A DNA stretch of 42,931 nucleotides from Candidatus Eiseniibacteriota bacterium (lineage in GTDB: Bacteria > Eisenbacteria > RBG-16-71-46 > SZUA-252), in contig VBOX01000015.1 in assembly GCA_005893265.1 (NCBI GenBank), positions 1 to 42,931 of the forward strand, written 5' to 3'. Each line of letters starts with the position of its first letter. Position 1 is the stretch's first letter. Position numbers and translations under genes: made by a program. Under the pieces are notes generated by a model. The model was given only the letters and a program-made list of their open reading frames with translations. It was not told where the DNA came from and did no database searches. Positions 8,301 to 14,932 of this stretch are shown piece after piece.

Positions 8301-9218
8301 ATGGGACTGAGGCTCGTTGGAGATGTTGAGCTCCCGGCGCATCTGGGCGAAGGCGGCTTCGACCATGCCGCGATCCATCACCGTCGGAATCGTCTGTACG
8401 TGGCACACACAGCCAACGATGCTGTCGACGTTATCGATACCCGCGCAGACCGGTACGTTCGCTCCATCACGGGACTCAAGGGTGTCGCCGGCGCCCTCGT
8501 GGACGAGGGGCAGGATCTCGTGTTCACCTCCAATCGGGGGGAGAACACGGTGGGGATCTTCTCCCCGCAGTCGGAGGACACTGTTGAGAAGGTCCCGGCA
8601 GGGCTCCGCCCGAATGGATTGGCGTACGACTCTGATCGCGGCGTTCTACTCTGCGCGAACGTCGGGGACCCGAACTCACCAAGCGTGACGCTCATCGATG
8701 TTCGGGCACCGCGAACGCTCGTAACCATTCCCATGCCGGGACGCACGCGATGGGCGATCTTCGATCCTGAGCGGCGTCTGTTCTTCGTCAACATCGCAGA
8801 TCCGCCAGTCATTGTCGTCGTCGTTCCGGAGAGTGACGGCAGCATCGAACGACGCATCGACGTGCCGGCACGCGGGCCCCACGGCCTCGAGATCGATCCC
8901 TCGGGTCACCGCCTCCTCTGCGGGTGCGACGAGGGGAAGCTCGTCTCGATCGATTCCCGGTCGGGCGAGATTCGCGGAATACTCGATCTGAGCGGCTCGC
9001 CGGACGTGGTATTCCTGAGCCAATCGCTGGCACACTTATACGTTGCCATCGGGGACCCCGGCCTCATCGACGTCATCGATATTGGCGCCTGGAAGACGAT
9101 TGAGGTTGTGTCCACCGGGCGCGGAGCGCACACGATCGCGCACGACCACGACTCGAACCGTGTGTACGCATTTCTGCCGGAAACGCATCGAGCAACGGTG
9201 TTCCAGGACGGGGACTAG
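8301..9218 (+). CDS. YncE-like beta-propeller protein
   Basis: 305 residues from the ATG at 8301; the open frame reaches further into the ChrB gene but those residues are a shadow. Repeated blades of about 40 residues read NRLYVAHTANDAVDVIDTR, LVFTSNRGENTVGIF, GVLLCANVGD, RLFFVNIADPP and HLYVAIGDPGLIDVIDI, the pattern of YncE/40-residue YVTN beta-propellers. There is no clear signal peptide, unlike many relatives. Such proteins bind ligands or partners and have no known catalysis here. It lies 19 bases after the ChrB-domain gene and probably belongs to the same operon. Confidence 0.85.
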   Translation: MGLRLVGDVELPAHLGEGGFDHAAIHHRRNRLYVAHTANDAVDVIDTRADRYVRSITGLKGVAGALVDEGQDLVFTSNRGENTVGIFSPQSEDTVEKVPAGLRPNGLAYDSDRGVLLCANVGDPNSPSVTLIDVRAPRTLVTIPMPGRTRWAIFDPERRLFFVNIADPPVIVVVVPESDGSIERRIDVPARGPHGLEIDPSGHRLLCGCDEGKLVSIDSRSGEIRGILDLSGSPDVVFLSQSLAHLYVAIGDPGLIDVIDIGAWKTIEVVSTGRGAHTIAHDHDSNRVYAFLPETHRATVFQDGD

Positions 9219-9288
9219 CAGACGCCCAGCAGGGGCGGATGATCGGCGCATGGTCGCAGCGCGCCGAATGGGGGGCAGGGAGGACCAT

Positions 9289-9615
9289 ATGGTCGAACAT
9301 GGCACCACAGTCCGCGGACCGACCCCGACTCGGTCCAACTCAACGAGCACCTGGGTTCGTTTGGTCCTCCTTTTGGCGTTCTGGGCGGTCGGTGTCATCG
9401 CCGGACTCAAAGCCGCATCTGCTGCCTACCTCACGTACGCGACGAACGACTACCGTCCCATCTTGATTCGAGGCGTCTGGGCGTGCGCGGTCGCGTTCAG
9501 CGCCTTCCACTTCGCCGCCTTGTCGGCAAAGGGATGGGCGGGACGCCTGCCGGGATTCGTCGGGGCCCTGTTGGTGCTGTACGTCTTGAGCCAAATCCTC
9601 CACCGCTTGCGCTAG
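9289..9615 (+). CDS. Small membrane protein, unknown function
   Basis: 108 residues from the ATG at 9289, chosen because a GGGAGG lies 5-6 bases upstream. A short polar N-terminus is followed by three hydrophobic segments (WVRLVLLLAFWAVGVIAGL, then GVWACAVAFSAFHFAAL, then LPGFVGALLVLYVLSQIL). No catalytic motif is visible and I recognise no family. Its stop TAG is followed in the same reading frame by sequence resembling the missing N-terminus of the next gene, a GNAT acetyltransferase. Confidence 0.55.
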   Translation: MVEHGTTVRGPTPTRSNSTSTWVRLVLLLAFWAVGVIAGLKAASAAYLTYATNDYRPILIRGVWACAVAFSAFHFAALSAKGWAGRLPGFVGALLVLYVLSQILHRLR

Positions 9616-9645
9616 CGAGCAGCACTTGCTGCTCTTGGCGCGCTC

Positions 9646-10068
9646 ATGCGCCAGCATCACGACGCCGACGCCAGGCGATTCATCCAGGTCGAGCACCCCG
9701 AGGTCGGCTACGGGCGGTTTCTTGTGTCCCAGCTCTCGAACCCCAACAGCCTGGTGATGGTCGCCGAGCAATCCGGCACGGTCATCGGTTATGTCTTTGC
9801 GGACGTTGAGTCGACGAACTGGATGGAGTTCCGCGGTCCGTGCGGGGTCGTGCACGACATTTACGTCGACGAAGCGGCGCGCCGCCTGGGCGCCGGACGC
9901 GAGCTCATGAGCGCCGCCATCGCGTGGATCCGATCCAACGGCCGGTCGCAGGTGGTGCTCCTAACCAAGAGCGGGAACGAGCACGCGCGGCGCCTTTTCG
10001 CCGCGCTCGGCTTCCGCCCGACGATGGTCGAGATGACGCTGGATCTGGAGGTCAAGGGGGACGAATGA
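9646..10068 (+). CDS. GNAT-family N-acetyltransferase, possibly 5'-truncated
   Basis: 140 residues from the ATG at 9646. The acetyl-CoA site is clear: VHDIYVDEAARRLGAGREL with the RxxGxG-type loop, followed by VVLLTKSGNEHARRLFAALGF, the usual motif B. The ten codons before the ATG read RAALAALGAL in the same frame, which fits the N-terminal helix of relatives, but a TAG closes the frame immediately before them. The gene may therefore have lost its original start. The acceptor substrate is unknown. Part of its 3' end is repeated at 10882-10929. Confidence 0.8.
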   Translation: MRQHHDADARRFIQVEHPEVGYGRFLVSQLSNPNSLVMVAEQSGTVIGYVFADVESTNWMEFRGPCGVVHDIYVDEAARRLGAGRELMSAAIAWIRSNGRSQVVLLTKSGNEHARRLFAALGFRPTMVEMTLDLEVKGDE

Positions 10069-10153
10069 CCATCGTCGACTTCCAACTCCGCGTGAAGCAT
10101 GAAGGAAATGGTAGACTGGCGAACTGGCGTTCGGCGACCTCCGAGACATTGTA

Positions 10154-10224
10154 TGGAGAGGGTCAGACGGTTAAGGCTCCGCAGGGGAATCCAGGGAGGT
10201 ACCCAGCTCGCTTGCTAAGCGGAG
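10154..10224 (+). other. tRNA-Ser-like scrambled fragment (weak)
   Basis: GGAGAGGGTCAGACGGTTAAG resembles the 5' acceptor and D-arm of tRNA-Ser genes, and CTCGCTTGCTAAGCG at 10207-10221 resembles a GCT anticodon stem-loop. About 29 unexplained bases lie between them and no T-arm or matching 3' acceptor follows. It cannot fold as a working tRNA. It may be a relic of recombination or a chance resemblance. Confidence 0.25.
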
Positions 10225-10680
10225 GACGCGGATAAGGTCGCGGAACGCCTGCTCAGGAATCAGGACGGAATTGGCGGGGCGATCAAGCCGTACTTCGCGT
10301 TGGGGCAGGGACAAGCTGGCGACGTTGCTGCGAGATCACATTCTGATCGCTACCCAAGTCGTCACCGCAGCAAAGGCCGGCAACCGAGGCGCTTTGACTG
10401 CCATCCAGGCGAAATGGACCGCCGACAGCAAAGAGTCGCAGCCTTCCTGAGTGGGGCGGATCCAAATTGGAACTACATCACCATCTTTAGGTCGACACAG
10501 GATTTGGAGAGCATGCTCCAGAAGGATTTGGACCTGACGACGGCAGAAGTCGTAGGAAGGCTCAATAAGGACTGGGGTGCCAACATGCGCGCTTACGATG
10601 AGGGGCACGAGCACATGCTCATGTTCGCGGACGCGCTGACCGCTGGGATCACGAGGCAGTTCCCCGAGAGGTTCAAGTAG
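10219..10680 (+). pseudogene. Broken gene for a conserved hypothetical protein, three reading frames
   Basis: One protein family can be followed through three frames: EDADKVAERLLRNQDGIGGA in frame 1 (from 10222), DKLATLLRDHILIATQVVTA with AKAGNRGALTAIQAKWTADS in frame 2 (about 10311-10430), and AAFLSGADPNWN...EVVGRLNKDWGANMRAYDEG to the stop at 10680 in frame 3. I recall intact relatives where these blocks are consecutive in one frame. At least two indels, and probably a changed stretch around NWNYITIFRST, have destroyed the gene, and its N-terminal part is missing. Function of the family is unknown to me. Confidence 0.65.
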
Positions 10681-10701
10681 TCGATTGATGTCCGGGCTCA
10701 C

Positions 10702-10740
10702 GCCCCCGTAGCTCAGGTGGATTGAGCAGCGGTTTCCTAA
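10702..10740 (+). pseudogene. 5' half of a tRNA-Arg(CCT) gene
   Basis: These 39 bases match the first 39 bases of the intact tRNA-Arg at 13070 with a single difference (T for A at position 22), from the acceptor 5' strand through the D-arm to the anticodon loop TTCCTAA. The sequence then diverges to TGCTAAGCG, and no T-arm or CCA end follows. It cannot make a tRNA. It probably arose by duplication or recombination involving the intact gene 2.4 kb downstream. Confidence 0.8.
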
Positions 10741-10881
10741 TGCTAAGCGACTTCTTCGCTATCGACCGGCGAAGGGGCCGTTTCGTCATTCTCTACCCCG
10801 TTTCACCTGCCACGCCGCGCCTTTGCTCGTCACTCTCAGCCGGTATTGGTGGGGGGTAGTCGCTCTCGTGGCACGATGGGG

Positions 10882-10929
10882 CGTCCGACGATGATCGAGA
10901 TGACGCTGGATCAGGAGATCACGGGTGAC
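10882..10929 (+). pseudogene. Duplicated 3' remnant of a GNAT acetyltransferase gene
   Basis: Translated, this reads RPTMIEMTLDQEITGD, nearly the same as the C-terminus RPTMVEMTLDLEVKGD of the GNAT gene at 10015-10062; the two DNA stretches are also similar at most positions. Nothing upstream here resembles the rest of an acetyltransferase. The amidohydrolase start GTG at 10925 lies inside the remnant's end. Confidence 0.7.
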
Positions 10930-12355
10930 TCGCGTGAGCTCGGTTCGTCGCACGGTCGCGAGCGTCGGGGTGGCTCTCGGGGTTGTGTGGCTCGTGTCGG
11001 CGTCACCCGCCGCCGCCGGCCGGCATGAGGCGCCCGGTTTCCGCCCTCTCGTCTTTGTCGACGTCAATGTCGTGCCCATGGACTCGGATCGGGTCCTCGA
11101 GCACCAGAACGTCGTGGTCCGTGGCGACCGGATCGAGGCCGTGGGACCCAAGTCCTCGACTCGCGTGCCGCGCGGCTCGCTGCGAATCGACGGGCGAGGC
11201 CTCTGGCTCATGCCCGGACTGATCGACATGCACGTGCACCTGAACGACCCCCAAGACGGGGCGGTCTACGTGGCGAACGGAGTCACGACGGTCCGCAGCA
11301 TGTGGGGATTCCCGGAAACGCTCGAGTGGCGGAACGAGTACGTGGCCGGCAAGCGACTCGGCCCGACCGTATACACCGCGGGAACCATTCTGGACGGCAA
11401 TCCCCCGATCTGGCCGGGCAGCAAGGTGATCGAGACACCCGAAGAGGCCGATAGTGAAATCGTGGCCGAGAAGGCGGCCGGGTACGATTTCGTGAAGGTC
11501 TACTCGCGATTGTCGCGGCGCGGCTACGCGGCGATCCTCGACGCCGCCAAGCGGCACGGGATGCGCGTGGTCGGCCATGTGCCCGACTCCGTGGGCGTGC
11601 TCGGGGTGCTCGAGGCCCGCAGGCAGGAGTCCATCGAGCATCTGACCGGCTATCTGACGGCCGCGCAGAAGGACGGATCGCCGGGTGCGACGATCTCCAA
11701 CGGGAACGAAAGGCGCCGGGTCATGGTGTCGAACATCGACGAGGCCAAGATTCCCGAGCTCGCCCGAAAGACCCGGGACGCCGGCGTGTGGAGCTGCGTG
11801 ACGCTGATCGTGGGGAAGCGCGTCTCGGAGCTCGACCACGCCGATTCCTTGATGAAGATGCCCACCGTGAAGTACGTCGCCCGGGAGATGGTGGCCGTGT
11901 GGGACCCCTCGAAGGACTTTCGTTTCAAGGAAGCAACCTCCGAGGACTACGCTGCCATGCGCTCCATGACCGCCTTCCAGATGCGCATGACCCGGGCACT
12001 GCGGGACTCGAGTGCCAGGATCTTGCTGGGGACCGATGCCTCGAATCCCTTCGTCGTCCCCGGCTTCTCGGTGCATGAGGAGCTGGCCCTGCTCGTCGCC
12101 TCGGGCCTTACACCTTACGAAGCCTTGCGCGCCGGCACTGCGGATGCCGCGGAATTCCTTCACGCGGAGATCGGACGCGTGAGGAAGGGAATGCGCGCCG
12201 ACCTGATCCTCGTCGACGGCAACCCGCTGAAGGACGTGCATGCGGCATCGCGCCGAAGGGGCGTCGTCCTCCGCGGCGGGTGGATCCCAGCCTCCGAGCT
12301 GGACGAGGCGCTCGAGGTCGTGGCGAAGAATCACGCGTCAGAGACTGCTCATTGA
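10925..12355 (+). CDS. Secreted imidazolonepropionase-like amidohydrolase
   Basis: 476 residues from a GTG start. A signal peptide is visible (VGVALGVVWLVSASPAAAG). The metal site of the amidohydrolase superfamily is complete: H103 and H105 in GLIDMHVHL, K191 in DFVKVYS (possible carboxylated lysine), H218 in VVGHVP, H239 in SIEHLTG and D371 in LLGTDAS. The C-terminal GRVRKGMRADLILVDGNPL is the usual beta-domain closing strand. Exported members act on peptides or other amides; the substrate cannot be told. The start lies at the edge of a GNAT gene remnant, so the original promoter and start may have been altered by rearrangement. Confidence 0.88.
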   Translation: MTRVSSVRRTVASVGVALGVVWLVSASPAAAGRHEAPGFRPLVFVDVNVVPMDSDRVLEHQNVVVRGDRIEAVGPKSSTRVPRGSLRIDGRGLWLMPGLIDMHVHLNDPQDGAVYVANGVTTVRSMWGFPETLEWRNEYVAGKRLGPTVYTAGTILDGNPPIWPGSKVIETPEEADSEIVAEKAAGYDFVKVYSRLSRRGYAAILDAAKRHGMRVVGHVPDSVGVLGVLEARRQESIEHLTGYLTAAQKDGSPGATISNGNERRRVMVSNIDEAKIPELARKTRDAGVWSCVTLIVGKRVSELDHADSLMKMPTVKYVAREMVAVWDPSKDFRFKEATSEDYAAMRSMTAFQMRMTRALRDSSARILLGTDASNPFVVPGFSVHEELALLVASGLTPYEALRAGTADAAEFLHAEIGRVRKGMRADLILVDGNPLKDVHAASRRRGVVLRGGWIPASELDEALEVVAKNHASETAH

Positions 12356-12443
12356 TCCGGCGGTCGAACCGCGTGACAGGGAGTACAATCTCGGTGCTCA
12401 GGGCAACGCGCTCTCAGGCCTGCGCGGTGCAGAGGAGGTTTGT

Positions 12444-12993
12444 ATGGCATTCGGGAAGATCGACGGCACGCTGCGTCACACGCGGCTCGAGGATGAATCG
12501 CCTTCGTACATCGCCAAGCGCGAGGAGCTGCGCTTGGCCGAAATCGACCTGACCCGACAACGCGAGCGGGTCGCCGAGCTTCGGCGCCGGCTTCCCGAGG
12601 GCCCGATCGTTCAGAATTACGTCTTCGAGGAAGGACCGGCCAGTCTGGAGGATGGCGATTCACCCATTCACCGCTCTGCGCGATCACGCTCGGGCGAGGG
12701 GCTGGCACAATCTCCGCCTTCTGAGCTGCGGGTCGAACACCTTCAAATACGATCTGTTGAGCGAGGACCGCGAAGGACGGCAGGATTCCGCTATGTCGGT
12801 CTTCACGCGGACCAAGGACGGCGCGGTGCGACACTTCTACACGGGGGATCCGTGGCTGGACGAATCGATGAGGGAGCGCGGCCTCGATCTCCTGAGCCCG
12901 GTGTATCACATGCTCGATTACACGCCACAGGGAAGAGGGGAGTGGTACGCGACGCTGGAATACGGGGTCGCGGTGCCGGCGGGGCGCAGCTAG
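12444..12993 (+). pseudogene. DUF899-family gene with an out-of-frame central deletion
   Basis: The start ATG at 12444 follows AGAGGAGG. The first part encodes AKREELRLAEIDLTRQRERV and IVQNYVFEEGPASLEDGD, the normal DUF899 N-terminus. The remainder, ALRDHARARGWHNLRLLSCG to YTPQGRGEWYATLEYG, is the normal C-terminal half but lies in another frame from about 12655. From memory of the family, about 60 residues between them, including the thioredoxin-like PCPMC-type active site, are missing, so the junction near 12655-12670 marks a deletion not divisible by three. No functional protein is expected. Confidence 0.8.
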
Positions 12994-13069
12994 CCCGCCC
13001 GCGGCGGAACCCCTGACAACCGGATCGCGTCCATGGGGTGGCCGCACAGTGTAGAATCCGCCGTAGCCT

Positions 13070-13146
13070 GCCCCCGTAGCTCAGGTGGATAGAGCAGCGG
13101 TTTCCTAAACCGCGTGCCGGGTGTTCGAGTCACCCCGGGGGCACCA
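13070..13146 (+). tRNA. tRNA-Arg (anticodon CCT)
   Basis: 77 bases with encoded CCA. The acceptor stem GCCCCCG pairs with CGGGGGC, the D-stem GCTC pairs with GAGC, the anticodon stem GCGGT/ACCGC holds loop TTCCTAA, and the T-stem GGGTG/CACCC holds TTCGAGT. The anticodon CCT reads AGG. A possible -10 element TAGAAT lies at 13052-13057; no convincing -35 was found. A near-identical 5' half copy exists at 10702. Confidence 0.97.
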
Positions 13147-13160
13147 CTACAAGTCGCTGA

Positions 13161-13192
13161 ACCCCTCAGGCAACTCTAGCTTAATGAGGGGT
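13161..13192. repeat. Inverted repeat downstream of tRNA-Arg
   Basis: ACCCCTCA (13161-13168) and TGAGGGGT (13185-13192) form a perfect 8-bp stem around a 16-base loop, 14 bases after the tRNA. It is not followed by a T-run. It may help end or process the tRNA transcript. Confidence 0.4.
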
Positions 13193-13227
13193 ACAAGCAC
13201 CCCCAGGGACGTCATTATGATCCGCCA

Positions 13228-14790
13228 ATGATCAAGTGGGGTCCCCGAGCCGTCGCCGTCGCAGCCGTCCTGTTCGCGTTCGCCTACTTCATCGTTCGTG
13301 CCCATTACTACTCTTCGTGGATGGACGACGATGCGTTCATCTCATACCGGTATGCGCGGAACCTGGCCCGAGGCGCTGGGCTCGTCTACAACGTCGGCGA
13401 GCGAGTCGAGGGGTACTCGAACTTCCTCTGGACGCTCCTGCTCGCGGGGGCGCACCGGTTGGGGGCACCGCTTCCAGAAATCGCGCGGGCCTTGGGGGTC
13501 GCGTTCGCCGTAGCAACGGGAGTCCTGCTCCTCGCGTTTCCCGTGCTGCCGCCGGGGAATCCCGGGGCAAAGGCGCTTCTCGTGATCCTCCCGACGGTGG
13601 CGCTCTTCCTGACCGACTCTTGGGCCGCCTGGGCGGTGGGTGGGCTGGAGAATCCGCTCGGTGCGTTCCTGGTGGCTTCGACGTTCCTGCTCTACTTCCG
13701 GTCGCTCAGCGCGCGGAATCCACTGCCCGCGGCCGCGACCGCTGGTGGCCTCGCCACCCTTGCTGCTCTCACGCATCCCTCCTACGCGGTGTTTGGCCTC
13801 CTGTTGGGCGCTCATTCGATCGCGAACGCGGTCCGGTCGCGCGCGTGGCACCGCCCGATCGCGCTGGCGGTGCCCGCCCTCATCGTCGGGGCACCCTACA
13901 TCGCGTGGAAAATCGGCTACTACGGTCACGTGCTGCCCAACACGTTCCGTGACAAGGTCGGTCTGACACCCGCCACCCTCGTCAGAGGACTCCGGTACGT
14001 GTGGGAGGTGGGCAGCGGCCTCCCAATCATCGCGATCGTCGCGATCGCCGCGGGGGTTTGGCTCCTGACGCGTCGCGACCGTGACCATCGACCCTGGCTC
14101 CTCCTCGGCGGTCTCGGAGTGTATGCCGCGTACGCCATCGGCATCGGCGGGGAGGGCTTTCCGGCATTCCGGCTCTTCGTCGTGGTGCTTCCCTTGGCGT
14201 GTCTCCTCATGCAGTACGCGGTCGCCGCGGTATCAAACATGGGCCGGATTAGCACGGCGGTCACGCTCGGCGTGGCCCTTTCGACCGCGTTGGGGCTGGG
14301 CGCCGTCAACCGCGCGAGCCCACGCGTGCGGGTGATCGACGCGGCAGTACACGCGGACGCGCTGAGGTGCTTCCGGGCCGTAGGGCTCGAACTCAAGCGA
14401 CGCCTGGCGCCCGACGAGCTCGTGGCCTTCTCGGGTGCGGGAGTGATTGCCTTCTACTCCGAGCTACCGTTTCTCGACACGCTGGGCCTCACGAACGAGC
14501 ATATCGCTTCCCGGTCCATGAGCACCATGGGCGAGGGCGGAGCAGGGCACGAGAAAGGGGATGGCCGCTACGTTTTCTCTCGGCGACCCCACGTCATAAT
14601 CCTCAGCGGCGATCCCGTCTCGACCTTCACACCGGTGCTGCCAGGGGATCGTGAGTTGCTGTCGATCCCCGAGTTTCCAGAGGTGTATGATCCCCTGGTC
14701 ATGGAGGTCCGGTTCGCTTCCCGCCGATCCCACGAAGTGACTATTGTGTCCGTCCCGATCTTTGTGCGCAAGGACCTCATCGCGCGATGA
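13228..14790 (+). CDS. Membrane GT-C-type glycosyltransferase-like protein
   Basis: 520 residues with about ten hydrophobic segments. The N-terminal helix is followed by [19 protein letters not shown] (acidic residues D33-D35), then [19 protein letters not shown]. This is the pattern of GT-C enzymes such as the AftB-like arabinofuranosyltransferases and related ArnT/PMT proteins, in which an acidic residue of the first extracytoplasmic loop is catalytic and the donor is a polyprenyl-phosphate sugar. The last 150 residues are a soluble outer domain ([11 protein letters not shown]). No ribosome-binding site is obvious before the ATG. Sugar and acceptor are unknown. Confidence 0.8.
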   Translation: MIKWGPRAVAVAAVLFAFAYFIVRAHYYSSWMDDDAFISYRYARNLARGAGLVYNVGERVEGYSNFLWTLLLAGAHRLGAPLPEIARALGVAFAVATGVLLLAFPVLPPGNPGAKALLVILPTVALFLTDSWAAWAVGGLENPLGAFLVASTFLLYFRSLSARNPLPAAATAGGLATLAALTHPSYAVFGLLLGAHSIANAVRSRAWHRPIALAVPALIVGAPYIAWKIGYYGHVLPNTFRDKVGLTPATLVRGLRYVWEVGSGLPIIAIVAIAAGVWLLTRRDRDHRPWLLLGGLGVYAAYAIGIGGEGFPAFRLFVVVLPLACLLMQYAVAAVSNMGRISTAVTLGVALSTALGLGAVNRASPRVRVIDAAVHADALRCFRAVGLELKRRLAPDELVAFSGAGVIAFYSELPFLDTLGLTNEHIASRSMSTMGEGGAGHEKGDGRYVFSRRPHVIILSGDPVSTFTPVLPGDRELLSIPEFPEVYDPLVMEVRFASRRSHEVTIVSVPIFVRKDLIAR

Positions 14791-14932
14791 TAGCCGGTGA
14801 CGTGTCTGTCGCGGCGCGGCTTCACTGGATTTCGCCCTAGTTGAGTGGCAACATTCCATAGCGCGTGCTCGAATCCAGAACCGGCGGCTCGGGGCCATCC
14901 TCGTCCTCACGTTTGTCGTATACATCCCCAGC

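Noticed and set aside
11003-12334. 443-codon open frame on the - strand opposite the amidohydrolase
   Set aside because: His/Gly-rich shadow frame; the + strand gene has a complete active site and signal peptide.
12444-12993. Programmed frameshift in DUF899
   Set aside because: A frameshift alone cannot explain the absence of about 60 conserved residues; a deletion does.
10702-13146. Integrated element bounded by tRNA-Arg direct repeats
   Set aside because: No integrase or mobile genes lie between, and the repeated half is 5', not the usual 3' attachment half.
13161-13192. Terminator after tRNA-Arg
   Set aside because: The stem is perfect but no T-run follows, so it is listed only as an inverted repeat.
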